A DNA stretch of 64,000 nucleotides. Origin: Pyropia haitanensis. Taxonomy: Eukaryota; Rhodophyta; Bangiophyceae; Bangiales; Bangiaceae. The notes below the pieces were generated by a model that saw only the letters and a program-made list of their open reading frames with translations, was not told the origin of the DNA and searched no databases. Numbering within the stretch: the stretch's first letter is position 1; every line of letters begins with the position of its first letter. Below, piece by piece: positions 10,749 through 21,388 of this stretch. A program made the position numbers and the translations under genes. The stretch covers positions 372,001 through 436,000 of the forward strand of contig SDUX01000003.1 in assembly GCA_008729055.1 (NCBI GenBank), given 5' to 3'.

Positions 10749-12365
10749 TCGTATGTAAGGATCTTGACGCTTCGGACTGCCGCGTGACAACAAATGTATT
10801 TAATGCAAGCCAAGTGGGAGGTGTCGTGAGGATATTTTTTCAGTCCCGATACGCGACTTGGTGGGATCAGATCTCCGTACAGAATGCAGTCACGTGTGCC
10901 CTATCTTCCGATGAGAACCAATGGGAACCGTTGACTTCCCGACCAACACCCCCCCTGTTGGGCGGAACAGAGGGGGCTGCTCCATGCTGGTCCGCCTTGG
11001 ACCGGTGAGGCCCGTCATCTGGATCCTTGGAGATATTTGTAAGCGCTGCCCCTTCCCCCCCCCCAAACGCCCAAACTGGGAGACTGAGTGGGACCGGGCC
11101 ACACCTCCCGCCGAACCGGACCACTCACAGGGCCATCCACGCGGGCGCCGCAATCTGCCGTGGCCCATCTCCGACAGTCGACGGCACACTCGGGCCTCCG
11201 CCGCTCAGCTGACGTGCCCAGTGGGCCTGCCTGGCCGGCTTTTTTCTGCTGTCCCCATTGCAGCGGGCTGTGGAACGCGGACCGCTCGCCTGCGCCCGCG
11301 GCACACCCCCCGCCAGCGCCTCCTTCGGGGCGGGGGCGCGCGCCAGCGCAGCGGGGCCAAGGGGTCAAGCTCCGCAGACGACGCGGGCCGACGTACCCCA
11401 CGCGCCCGCCGCGCCCCGCGCTGCCCGTCTCCCGCCGCCTCCTTTCCCGCAACCGCCTGAGCATCGCGCTCGCGGTGGCTGGCCAACGGCAGCCGCCCGC
11501 CCGCGCCGTGTGCTCGCCCTCTGCTCTTTTGGCGGCGATACCGCGGGGTTGCTATACACCGGCCGCACCGTTCGTTTCGTGCGCTAGGTACCTCTGCCAC
11601 GGTCAACGCGGTCGTGCGCCGCGGCATCTCCCAGCATCGTCCACTGCCGACGCCCCCCCACCATACCAACAGGTAGGGCCGGGCGGGGTACGGTACTCTC
11701 CCCCCCCCCTCGCCCAACGGGCGTTGCCACGGCCTGCTTGCGCATCCTCCACTTGACCCCGCGTGGGTGCCCGGCTGACCACCCCCCGCCCGTCCCGACT
11801 GCCCCTGCCACCACCACTGTTCCCGGCGCTGTCCGGTGCTGCCCCTGTCGCTCGTGCGGCTGCGCGCGTCGCCTCTGCCTGTTGGCGGCCTGACGCTGGC
11901 GCGATCGCAACGACGGCTGCTCCTAGAGGGACCACGACGCCCCTCAACGCCCCACCGCTGTCGCGCCGTCGGCCCGTGGCCGGCGCCACGGTCTCGCCGT
12001 TGCAACCATGGCGTCACTTGACTGCACGTTGTACGTTGGAGTCCCTGGCTGCGTCTTGGTGCGCAACCCTCTGCTCTGCTCATGAGCTTCCACGTTGGTC
12101 AGTTCTTGCGGTTCCCACATGTGTTAGTGGACTTTGCGTCTTGGAGTCATCTGTACAGCTGTGACTCACCTGGACTCAGCACTCTTTGCTTCCTTTTCAT
12201 GTTTGCTTGACTTCTTGGCCTCGGCGGGACTACCCTTCCCGCTCCTGTTGGTGCACCGTCCGCGTGTTTCGCCATTCCCGCAGTTCGCCGCATGGGTTGA
12301 GCGACTCCCCTGTCGCTCCGGCGGATGGGTCGCCGCCGTCGCTGGTACTCGCGGCGGCCTCCTCC
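10749..12365. other. Intergenic interval of mixed composition
   Basis: The segments 10740-11050 and 12000-12250 have clearly lower GC than the surrounding genes, and long homopolymers are rare. A 119-codon frame at 10649-11008 (+) and a 292-codon frame at 11205-12083 (-) look like chance: they are not G/C-biased at third positions and match nothing I know. The part from about 12180 on is probably the leader and promoter of the WD40 gene. Confidence 0.4.
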
Positions 12366-14534
12366 ATGGAGGCTGCCGTGGCGTCAGCGGCGGCGGCAAC
12401 CTACGACCACTTTCAGTGGCACGCCTCTGCTGCAGTAGGTTCTCATTCGCCGGTGGTCCCCCTCATAGTTGGCGCCAGTGATGACTTGATGGGCGTTGAG
12501 GCCGCCGAGACGACCGCGTCGACAGCCCAGGACAACCACCCGTCGCTGCCGAGCTCTCCGGTGTCCTCGTCTACCAGCCCGTCGGTCAGCTTGATGGACC
12601 TCGGGGCGGTCCTGGATGGCACCGCCTCGTCAACGTCGTCCATGGACATCTTGTCGCGCGACGTGTCGCCTTCCAGGTTGGGGCTAGGCGCCTCTGCTGC
12701 CTCCTCTGCCGGTACCGTCGACGGGTTAGGCAGCCCTGGCGGCAGCGCTGACGCCTCTTGGGACGAAGGCGCGTACGCGTCGCCGCCGTCTCTCTCCTGT
12801 TGGGCTTCGGCTTGGCCCGTGACCCGGCGGTCATCTCGCCGCCGTTGCCGTGGCAAGCGTGGTGGTGGCGGCAGCGGCAGCAGCGTCGGGAGCCCGTCAG
12901 GGTCGTGGCCTCCCCCCATCGAGCTGGGCGCCGGCGCCGCCGCTCGCACTTTTGCCGCTGCAGATGCGGCGGCGCGGGTGCGCGCGGCGGCCGCTGCCGC
13001 TGAGGCGACGGGCGTAGCCGTACCCGCCGCGTTCCCGTCAACGGGGTTGTCGTCCACGTTGACGAGGCTGACGACATCGCCGTCGCCGACGCTCCCGTCG
13101 TGGGCGGCCACCGACGACGTCACAGCCGCACATGTATCGGCGGGACGGGACGTACAGGGCATCCCGTGGGAGACGATGCTGTTTAGTCGGGAGAGCTACC
13201 GCGGTCAGCGGCTGACCGAGCAGCGCGTCACGTACGCGTCGTCTCGTGGAGTGTCTGTAGAGGAGGGGAGCGGCATGGTTGCCTCGACTAGTGTGGTGGC
13301 CCCCGCTGCTGCGGCGCGGGCCCGCACGTCATCGCCTCTCTTTGCACCGCGCTTGAGCGCCGCGGTTGCGCCTGACGCGCCGTTGTTGGCGAGCGGTACT
13401 CGCCCCCTCCGCGCCCTGCGCTTTGTGCACACGACGCGCCAGGTGCGGTGCTCGGTCAACCACTTTCAGCTGCGGAACCTGGTGTGGGCGCCCTCTGCCC
13501 ACGACGCTTACCTGTTGCAGGACAACGGAGTGGTTCACTGGGATGCTGTCACTCGCTCTCGCCGTTTCGTGGTCGACCTGTCTGGCGCCTCGCCGGGCCT
13601 CCCGCGGGTGCAGGTGTCGACCATGACGGCTGGTGCGGGGCTCTTGCTGGCCGGCGGCTTTGACGGGGAGCTGGTCGCCGCTGCCACCGATGGCGCTGTG
13701 CTGGCCTGTGGCCGCTTGGCGTCGTCAGCCGCCATCACGACGGGGCTGGCCGTCTACGACCAGGACGCAAGCCATGGGCCGAGCATCATCGCATGCAGCA
13801 ACGATACGTTCGTGCGTACGTTTGATGCCGCCTCTTTGGCCTCCCCCGCGCACTCAACGGCGGGCGTCGGGTCCACGACGAGCTGCGGCACTGGCATTGG
13901 CGGCACCGTCAGCGGCTCGGTGGCCACCCACCGCCTCCCTTGGGCTGCCAACCATGTGTCCCGTCAGCCGCGAGGGGGCAGTCTCTTGGCGGTTGCTGGC
14001 GACCATGCGTCGGTACTGCTGCTCGATGCCACTGCTGGCAACACTGGTGGCCTCGGCGGCCGGTCCCGTTCCCTGACACCGGCGGTGGCCTCCCTGGTTG
14101 GCCACACCGACGACTGCTTTGCGACCGCGTGGGCGCCGGACGGGGTGGTTGTGGCGACCGGCTCCCAAGACGGCACCGCCCGCCTGTGGGATATCCGCCG
14201 CCCGACTACTGCGCTGGGCATCGTCAGCGGCCCCGCGAATGGCCCCGTGCGGTCGCTCCGCTTCTCCCCGTGCGGGCGGTTGCTGGCGGTGGCGGAGCCC
14301 CGCGACTATGTCCGCGTCGTGGACGTAGCGTCGGTGGCCCGCTGTGGCGGTAGCGACGGCGGCCGGGCGCCGGCCGCGCAAGACGTGGACGTGTTTGGGG
14401 AGGTGGGCGGCGTTGCGTGGACGCCCGAAGGGGGGCGCCTGTACGTGGGCGTCCACGATGACAACTATGGGTGCTTGCTGGAGATGGAGGTCCGCTCAGG
14501 CCGTCGCTCCGCGGCAGACGCCATGGGCCTCTGA
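12366..14534 (+). CDS. WD40-repeat protein of the SPAC2A9.03/At1g36070 family
   Basis: The first ATG in the long open frame is 12366, in the context CTCCATGG, giving a 722-residue protein. The first ~300 residues are Ser/Ala/Gly-rich and disordered. From about residue 340 a beta-propeller follows that matches the fungal/plant family of uncharacterised WD proteins: VNHFQLRNLVWAPSAHDAYL, HWDAVTRSRRF, RVQVSTMTAGAGLLLAGGFD, GHTDDCFATAWAPDGVVVAT, GSQDGTARLWDIRRP, RSLRFSPCGRLLAVAEPRDY, and the end DVFGEVGGVAWTPEGGRLYV with YGCLLEM. The order and the family-specific AEP.D and DLFGE motifs make the assignment firm; the molecular role is not established. The gene is less GC-extreme than its neighbours, lacks long G or C runs and needs no frame correction. 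Confidence 0.87.
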   Translation: MEAAVASAAAATYDHFQWHASAAVGSHSPVVPLIVGASDDLMGVEAAETTASTAQDNHPSLPSSPVSSSTSPSVSLMDLGAVLDGTASSTSSMDILSRDVSPSRLGLGASAASSAGTVDGLGSPGGSADASWDEGAYASPPSLSCWASAWPVTRRSSRRRCRGKRGGGGSGSSVGSPSGSWPPPIELGAGAAARTFAAADAAARVRAAAAAAEATGVAVPAAFPSTGLSSTLTRLTTSPSPTLPSWAATDDVTAAHVSAGRDVQGIPWETMLFSRESYRGQRLTEQRVTYASSRGVSVEEGSGMVASTSVVAPAAAARARTSSPLFAPRLSAAVAPDAPLLASGTRPLRALRFVHTTRQVRCSVNHFQLRNLVWAPSAHDAYLLQDNGVVHWDAVTRSRRFVVDLSGASPGLPRVQVSTMTAGAGLLLAGGFDGELVAAATDGAVLACGRLASSAAITTGLAVYDQDASHGPSIIACSNDTFVRTFDAASLASPAHSTAGVGSTTSCGTGIGGTVSGSVATHRLPWAANHVSRQPRGGSLLAVAGDHASVLLLDATAGNTGGLGGRSRSLTPAVASLVGHTDDCFATAWAPDGVVVATGSQDGTARLWDIRRPTTALGIVSGPANGPVRSLRFSPCGRLLAVAEPRDYVRVVDVASVARCGGSDGGRAPAAQDVDVFGEVGGVAWTPEGGRLYVGVHDDNYGCLLEMEVRSGRRSAADAMGL

Positions 14535-15037
14535 GCCAGTGTCGGGGCCAAGCGCAGAGCGCTGTCCGTATCCTCCTGCGCGGTTGGTAGACCGCACCAT
14601 CTTCCTTTCTTCTTTCTTTTTTTCTTTTTCTTTTTTCTTTTTTCTCTCCTCTACTTTTGTGCTGCTGGGCTCCTTTCCCACTGGCGTCTGCTGGCCTCTT
14701 CTGGGCCGGGACGACCTCGCGCTTCTCCCACACTATTTGTGTTTGCCATGTCTGTTCTGCTCGTTGGGCGCACCGGTCTTTCTTTTTTTGTCGCTGGTGT
14801 CGTCTCGGCCACAGCCGTCCGTCTCGATCTCTCTCTTGTCGTCTGCCTCCATTTTTTTTTTTTTTCTTCTTTGCAGAGACAGGGGGTCTCTCATTTCTAG
14901 CCGCTGCTGGGTCGTTGCCTTTTTGTTTCCTATTTTCTCTTGCGTCGCCGTCATCCACGGCACGCCACCGCCCGCCTCGGCTGCTCCGTCCCCGGGGTGC
15001 CGACGGACGCGGCGGGCCCCTTAGCCGCCCCGCGCCC
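14535..15037. other. Intergenic region between convergent genes with pyrimidine tracts
   Basis: A strongly pyrimidine-rich strand with long T/C stretches at 14600-14660 and a T run at 14852-14865. It lies between the stop of the WD40 gene and the stop of the minus-strand hydrolase, so it probably holds both 3' ends. No gene is seen. Confidence 0.45.
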
Positions 15038-16314
15038 CTACACATGGTAGCGCTCGAGCGTGGCGGCCCAGCGCACGACCCCCCCCCCCCCCCCCTCCGC
15101 GTCGACGAGCACCCCTCCCCCCCCCTCAATGGCCGCCACCACCGCGGCCCACGCTCCCCCCCCCCCCCCCCCGCCCCCCCCGCCGTCCCCTCCCACCCCA
15201 CAAACGCCGCGACGAGCGCGGCGGTGAGCGCCGTGACCGGCGCCCCCCCCCCCACCACCAGTCGGCGACCCCCCCCGCGGGTCCGCCCCGCGGGTCCACC
15301 CACCCCAGGTGGCCCACCGCCGGCAGCGTCAGCAGCTCCGTACGCCCACCGCACGGCGCCGCCGCCGCGGCAGCGACCAGCGCGGTCGGCCCCGTCGCGC
15401 GCGGGGGCACCACCGGCAGACGCCCAGCGGCAATGTGGAGCACCGGGGGCGGGCGGGGCGGGCCGCCGCCGCCGGTGTCGCTGCCACCGCCGCGGCTGTC
15501 GTTGCCGCCGTGCCGACAGCCGGGCGGGCTCCCCGCGACCGCATCCAGCGCCACGACCGCCCGCAGCGGCGGCGGACGGGGCGTGGCCGGCAGCGGCGCG
15601 GGCGTGCCGCCGACGCCAGCAACGGCGAGCGCCGCGCCCGCCCCGCGTGAGTGCCCAACCAGTAGCGGCGCGGGGCTCGCAGCCGCCGTCACGCCGGCGG
15701 GCAGGTGCGCCGACACGCCGACCGGCGTCGACGGGGGCGTCCCGGCCGCCACGGGGGGGGCGGCGTCGGGGAGCGCCCAGCGCAGCACCGCCGTGGCGGC
15801 GGCGGCTTCGGCGGCCACGGTGGGCGTCCCCCCGCCCAGTGCCGCACACAAGCCCGGCTCGTAGGACGCTGGCGCGGCAACGACAAAGCCCCAGCGGGAC
15901 AGCGCGGCGGCCAGGCCGCCGTACGAGGACGGCCGGATGGCAAAGCCGGGGAGGAGGAGCGCCAGCGGGTAGGCGCCGGGCACCGTCGGTGACGTGAGCG
16001 TGACGGGGTGGGGTGGGCGGGGGGGGGGTGCGTTGGGGTGGCGCCCCCCGGCCGCGGCGCTGGCGTCACGGTGTGGGTCGTGGTGGGCAGGGGCGTGGGG
16101 GGGCGCGCCCAAGCGGGGGAGACGTCCGGGGGGGGGTGGGGGGGGGGGGCCCGCGGGTGGGGCGCGCGGTCGTTGTCGCCACGGCAGGCGCCATGACGCC
16201 CACGGCCGGCGTGAGGGGTGGCGGCGCGGCGCGACTGGCCCGACGCGGCTGCCGCCGCGGCCGTCGCGGACGGCACGCCCGCAGCAGCGGCGGCGAGCAG
16301 GCGGCCACGCGCAT
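15038..16314 (-). CDS. Chlorophyllase-like alpha/beta hydrolase, several frame breaks
   Basis: Likely a chlorophyllase-family esterase (hydrolysis of the phytol ester of chlorophyll or a related ester). PHPVTLTSPTVPGAYPLALL, then LPGFAIRPSSYGGLAAALSRWGF and VVAAPASYEP, follow the chlorophyllase order. The nucleophile elbow is VGHSRGAG (family GHSRGG), followed by VVALDAVAG (family IDPVDG, Asp) and LPAVGHLGWVD (family GH.DM.D, His). The core is in one frame (about 16017-15254). The C-terminal VTALTAALVAAFVGWEG and the end WAATLERYHV with TAG at 15038-15040 lie in the next two frames, beyond C runs at 15243-15253 and 15161-15180. The N-terminus similarly needs two changes near 16018-16027 and 16132-16150. 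With ATG 16314 it begins MRVAACSPPLLRACRPRRPR, a plausible plastid transit peptide; ATG 16194 is an alternative. All shifts go in the same direction. Confidence 0.65.
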
Positions 16315-18707
16315 GCGACCTGGGGGAGCGCAGGCGGGACGGGGACGGGGGGGGAGGGAGGGGGAAGTGGGGTGTCGGTGAGCGCCCCGTACGGCGAGTG
16401 GACAGCGGGAAGAAGGGGGGCGGAGGGGGGGGCACGAGGGGGGGGCGGCGTGAGCGGCGCTGGGGGTGGGCACGGAGCGGGTGCTCCCAGAAGGATGACA
16501 GGGCGGAGGGGCAGAGGCGTGGGAGTCGCGCGGGCGGCTGCCACTAGCGCGGCTCTCGCAAGAGCGCACGACGCGTGCAGCCACGCCCCAAAATCGACAC
16601 GGCACGGGTGTGGCCAGCTGGCGGGACGCGGCGGCGTCCTGACGCCCGCGTGCTCCTCCCTGACAATGGCAGCGGCTGTGGGCGTGCCCGGGCCTTGTGG
16701 TCGACGGGCGTGACGGGCGAGAGACCGCCAACGCGTCGCGACCCAGACACGATAACTGTCGCGGCCTGGACGGCGCAGCGGCAGACGGCTGGGTCTGTGG
16801 TGGGCGCGTCTGGCGTTTGTAGGTACCGCCCCCGGATGATGACGGCGGCAGCGCGGGCAGCTGCAGAGGCACGGCGCGCGCGCCGCGGGGGACACCGGCC
16901 CCCCTTTGCCATCTTGCACCCAGCAGCGCGTCCGGCCACCCCCAACGGATGACGACCATCGACGCTCCGGCGAGCCGCCCCGACGCGCCCGCGTGGTGTG
17001 GACCCGACGGCTTTGTCGCGGACGAGGAGGACGTGTGGGTGTGGCCGTGCGTGACGGGTCCTGCCAGAGGACACGGAAGGGCGGCGCGGGGCGCCTGGCG
17101 CTCGGCGGCACGCCGCGCGACGCCGTCACGGCGGTGCCGGTACCGCCGCGGATGACGTTGCCAGTGCTGGTGGCCCTCCTCTCGACACGCTGCGGTCCGC
17201 GTTTGGCATCCGCGACGCGCAGCGGCGCGCTGCCGCCGCGTCCCGCACCGTGCGCTCCCTCCACCGCGCCGAGACCACACGCTGGCCGTGTGTCGTGCCG
17301 GCGGCTGCGCCGCGGCGCTTCCGGTAGCGGCCGCCATCCTCGTCGACGGGGCCGGCGTCGACGACGGCCAACGGGCATGGACACTGCACACGGCACGGGG
17401 CGTCGACGCGGAAGCCGCGGAAGCCCGCGTCGTGGCTGGCCTGTCGGGACTTGTGGGGCGGGCACAACCCGCCGCGGGTGTCGTCCCCCGCAGCCAGGGG
17501 GATGACGGTCACGCAGCTCCGGGCGACCGTCGGCGACACTGACGAATCGATGGAGGGGGCCGGAGGGGTGTGGCCGGCTCCGGCGTGGCGTCTGTGCCAC
17601 GAACCCGCAAATTCACATCGACGACCCAGCGGACGGTGTGCGGACAAGGCCCGTGGGGTGGGAGGGGGGATGCTGGCACTGGGGCGACCGCCGCCACGAC
17701 CGCCGCCGGGATTGGCGGGAGGACGTCACGGCGAGTAGCGGCGCACACGTTGGGCGGCCAGGTGGGTCCGCCCCGGCGGTCGCGCGTGCGCACGTGGGCA
17801 GCAGCGGACGGGGGTGGTACGGGCGCGCCCACCGGGTGCCCGCCGCCAGGGACGCCAGCGGCTTGCGCGCGGCGACGTGCGAGCAGACCGAGCGACGGCT
17901 GCTCGACGGCACGGACGCGAGGGAGACGGGCGGGGCGGGGGGAGGGGGGCGGGAGGCTGGGCGCCGCTACCGCGGTGCGCCCCTGCATGTGCCGCCGCTG
18001 GCAAGACGTGTGTGCCAGTGTGGAAGTCGTCACGGCCGCGCTGTCGCATTTGCTCTGTTGTTGTTGCTCTTTGTTACTTTGTGTCTGTGGACGCGCACCC
18101 GCCCACCTGTACCGACAATGGGCGCGCTTGCCTACACCCGAGCCACCGGTCCGTTGCGGGGCGCCGGCGGCACCGGTGCCGACGCTGTCACCCGCTATCG
18201 CCACCAAGCCGGACCATCGTCGTTCTCCTCCCTCTCTGCCGAGGCCGCTGCGGGGGGGAACTTTCGGGAGGTCATGCAGAGATGCAAGGAAACTGTTCCA
18301 AGTTCGCGATTCTAACGACGCCGCCTCCCACAACTGTTGCTTGTGTGTCTTCTGCTTGACGCATCTACACTCTGTGGTTCCCCCCCTCGTCGCTGCCGCT
18401 GGTCCCCACTTCCTCGCCCCCAGACCCCTCCGTGAGAGCAATTTCCGCGATACCCGAACGTCTGTCAGTGCCCCGCTGCCCGCGGGCTTCCCCCCCCCCC
18501 CCCACGGCCTGCAGCGCGAGCGAGCAACCCGCCACCGCCGCCGTGAGTCCACTCGCGTTAGGACGCCGCCCACGCGTCAGCCGTGGAACGCGCCCAGGTG
18601 GCAACGTCCATCCCCCCCCGCGTCCCCCCCAGCAACCTGCGCAGGTCCCCACTGGCCGTCCGCATTTTGACCGTACCCGCGGCACCTCCATGGGCACCGC
18701 CGCCGTC

Positions 18708-18739
<32 letters not shown>

Positions 18740-19088
18740 CGCCCCGGCTGGCCGCCGCGGGATGGGCACGAGGCGGCTCTGGCGGCGGGCGGCGGGGGCG
18801 TCCCCCCCCCGCCCCCCAGCCCGGCGCGCGCGCCGCCGCGACGCGGCGGTGGCCGCCCGCCGCCCCCCGCGGGGCGTCCATGCCCCCCACCGGCGGCGAC
18901 AATGGCCGCTGCGTGGCGAGCGCGCGCGGGCGGGCGGGCCAGGCGTCCCCCCCCCCCCCCCCCGGCGCCTCGTCGCCACACCCGCCACCCCCCCCCCCCC
19001 ACCCGGACGCTGGCGGCGCCGCCAGTGACGCCGTCCCCCCCCCCCCCAAGCCGTGACGACGGTGGCAGCAGCGGCGGCGCCGCCGATT

Positions 19089-19144
<56 letters not shown>

Positions 19145-19360
19145 GACGGGGCGGCAAAGAAGCCGCCCGCGCCGCCCCCGCGGTCGTCGCCGCCTCCTGT
19201 TGTGTCGACGAGGGGACGATGCAAGGCGGGACATCAGCGGGGGCTGCAGGCGCGGGAGCCCCGCCGGCGGCGGTCGGGTGGCGCTCCCCGGTACCCGCTC
19301 CACCCCCCCCTTGTCCTCCCCCCGGCGGGGCGGGGGACGGCGGGGCCGGCGACGACGGCG
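16315..19360. other. About 3 kb without recognised gene
   Basis: Open frames exist on both strands, for example 16575-16952 (+, 125 codons), 16544-17074 (-) and 17126-17647 (-, 173 codons). A short plus-strand stretch ending LRSAFGIRDAQRRAAAASRT at 17185-17327 has G/C-biased third positions but no start. None shows a known domain. A T-rich stretch at 18030-18110 and a lower-GC stretch at 18270-18400 look non-coding. The Pro/Arg-rich frames from 18365 to 19760 (-) are produced by low-complexity DNA. Confidence 0.35.
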
Positions 19361-19735
19361 GGGGGGGGGGGGGGGCGGGGGAGGGGGGGGGCGGGGGGGC
19401 GGGGAACGGCGGGGGGGGGGGGGGGGGCGGGGGAGGGGGGGGGCGGGGGGGCGGGGAACGGCGGGGGGTGGGGGCACGGGGGGTGGGGGGGAGGGAGGGG
19501 TTGCGTGGGGTGGGGGGGGTGGGGGTGGAGTGCAGGGGACGGGGGGGCGGGGGGGAGGGCGGGGGGTGGGGGGACGGGGGGTGGGGGGGGGGGGGGGTTG
19601 CGTGGGGTGGGGGGGGTGGGGGGGGTAGGAGGGTGGGGGGTGGGGGGGGGTGGGGGGGGGGTGGGGGAAGGGGTGGGGGGGGGGTGGGGGGTGGGGGTGG
19701 GGGGGGGGTGGGAGGACAATCGGAGGGAGGGGGGG
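19361..19735 (+). repeat. G-rich low-complexity tract
   Basis: Roughly 375 bases almost without C or A on the plus strand, built of G runs of 4 to 14 split by single A, T or C. It satisfies the four-G-run pattern for quadruplex formation many times over. The complementary strand spells a Pro/His/Thr-rich frame, which I treat as an artefact. Confidence 0.85.
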
Positions 19736-19788
19736 GGCGGGCCGGATCACATGGGATCAAACGCCCCCCAGTGGGATTTGATAACAGC

Positions 19789-19908
19789 GGGGGGTGTTAT
19801 CCAGTTATCAAACCCCCCTCACGACCTCTGAAAGGGGGTCGGATAACATGTTATCCAACCCCCCCCCAGAGGTCGTGAGGGGGGTTTGATAACTGGATAA
19901 CACCCCCC
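19789..19908. repeat. 120-bp near-perfect palindrome, copy 1
   Basis: The two arms pair around the centre 19848/19849, where GGATAACATGTTATCC (19841-19856) is itself a perfect palindrome. Only four of sixty pairs mismatch, all in the inner G/C part (19831-19833 and 19840 against their partners). The arms contain GTTATCCAGTTATCAAAC and TCACGACCTCT. See the second copy directly downstream. Confidence 0.93.
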
Positions 19909-19910
19909 CT

Positions 19911-20000
19911 GTTATCAAACCCCCCTCACGACCTCTGGGAGGGGGTCGGATAACATGTTATCCGACCCCCTCCCAGAGGTCGTGAGGGGGGTTTGATAAC
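19911..20000. repeat. 90-bp perfect palindrome, copy 2
   Basis: Bases 19911-20000 read the same on both strands with no spacer. The centre is again GGATAACATGTTATCC (19948-19963), and the arms share the TCACGACCTCT and GTTATCAAAC blocks with copy 1. The right side continues into TGGATAACACCC as in copy 1, so the second unit is a near-duplicate of the first with a truncated left end. Confidence 0.95.
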
Positions 20001-20965
20001 TGGATAACACCCGGCCCTCGGCGCCAGGAACCGGTCGACGCAGATCACGCTGAGTTTTTTCGAGTCTGGATTGTTGTTGTCCGCGAAAGCACCTCGCTTT
20101 GGCGCCTAACCATGCTAAATTTTTGCTAATTCACGCGGGGTGGGGCGGACTGTGGAGGTGGGCCGGGCGTCTTCGGTGAGGTGCTCCATCGAACTCGGTG
20201 GGGTTGTGTTGGACGACGGCGACGTGGGGCACCCTCGCGAGAAGCGCTCCAGATGACTGGAAAGCTTTGAACACGGGGGCATGGGGGGGGTGAGGAGGTA
20301 CCCCCGGCAATTTGCTGAGTGGGGTTTGGTGGGGGGTGGGGTTTGGTTGGGGGCGACGGGTGTGCGCAGGCACGAGTGGCTGCCCGGGGCTGCCGGCGGC
20401 GCTGGAGAGAGGCGCCTCTCGCTCGAATGTGCCATTCAGGCAGTGTGTTCCCAACTGTCTCGCTCAACTGTCGCTGCTTGCACGCGTGAATGGTGGAAGG
20501 CGGGCCATCCCTACATGTATTGTTCTGGTTGACGCTGGTGGGGGGCGGTAGGCGGAAGCAGGGAAGTGAGACTATGGCCAGCACCCGCTGCCGGCAGGAG
20601 GGATGGGAGTGGGACGTGGGAAGCTGCGACTTTGAGCAGCGAGCATCCCGCTTGCAGACAGGCGCTGCACGTGTTGGTTGCAGAGTTCGGTTTTGTTTCT
20701 CTTCTCCAGCGCACGCGTGTCAAGCCCTTCTCTCTCCTGTGCGTGCGGACAGGCCCCCACTCATCGATTGCCAAACGCTCAGCCGCTACACAGTCGGGAG
20801 GAAACGGCCACGTACGAAACAACCCTCAGGGCAGTCACCGGGCAAAACACCACTCGCCGCCTGCTCTTTCCGCCAGCCCCCCCGACCGCAAAGTCCACCC
20901 ATTCCTCGCCCTCCACACACCCGCCCACCAACCCCCCCCCTGCCGCTCCCGCCACCAACCCAGAC
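20001..20965. other. Intergenic interval, probable 3' side of TOM22
   Basis: Mixed-composition DNA with an AT-richer start (20045-20130, including GCTAAATTTTTGCTAATTCA). Overlapping 80-160 codon frames on both strands show no known domain. It contains the 3' end of TOM22 transcripts but nothing else I can name. Confidence 0.4.
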
Positions 20966-21388
20966 TTAAGAGGCGGGCGCAGCCGCCGGCGCGTCCCCTC
21001 CCCCTGCCGCCGGGGGCGCCCCTCCCGCCGGCGGCGGCGCAACCCCCTCGGCCGCCACTGGTGCGTTCACCTCCCGGTCAATCTCATAGAGGAGCGGCAG
21101 CAGCAGCACAATCGCCGACGTGGCGGCCACCCACAGGGCCCCCCCGACGAGCCGCCGGGCCGTCGCCACCACCGGTGCCGCACGGGCGGTCGCCGCCGAC
21201 GCTGCTACGACCACGTCACTCTCAGAGAGGGCCTCCTTGATGTCGCTCAACCGCTCGATGAAGGCGTCTAGGGGGGTGTCCTCATCGTCAGACGAGGAGG
21301 CGGAGGAGGCGGGGCGAGGAGGGGGCGGGGCGCCGCCCGCCGGGATGACGACGCCACCCCCACCACCGCCGCCGAGGCTAACGGACAT
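20966..21388 (-). CDS. TOM22: Mitochondrial import receptor subunit TOM22
   Basis: TOM22 is the central receptor and organiser of the outer-membrane TOM complex. ATG at 21388 (context CGCCATGTCC) gives 140 residues: a Gly/Pro/Ser-rich start, an acidic SSSDDEDTPLD patch, then FIERLSDIKEALSESDVV, like the family's E.LSERLSDIKE, and a single membrane helix at about residues 82-103 within LVGGALWVAATSAIVLLLPL, followed by LYEIDREVNAP. The G.ALWVA.TSA..L..P motif and the E.DRE after the helix are typical of TOM22/TOM9. The C-terminal intermembrane tail is Ala/Gly/Pro-rich. TAA lies at 20966-20968. Divergent from the alpha/beta hydrolase gene at 22206. Confidence 0.87.
   Translation of the reverse strand: MSVSLGGGGGGGVVIPAGGAPPPPRPASSASSSDDEDTPLDAFIERLSDIKEALSESDVVVAASAATARAAPVVATARRLVGGALWVAATSAIVLLLPLLYEIDREVNAPVAAEGVAPPPAGGAPPAAGGGDAPAAAPAS

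Noticed and set aside
11205..12083. A 292-codon minus-strand frame
   Set aside because: Third positions are not biased to G/C as in true genes here, and no domain is visible.
16949..17327. A possible small gene starting MTTIDAPASRPDAPAWCG and ending in the frame at 17325-17327
   Set aside because: It would need two frame changes where there are no long homopolymers and no convincing intron; no similarity is recognised.
18365..19760. Extensin-like Pro/His-rich proteins on the minus strand
   Set aside because: The Pro repeats are the complement of the G tract at 19361-19735. There is no signal peptide or regular extensin motif.
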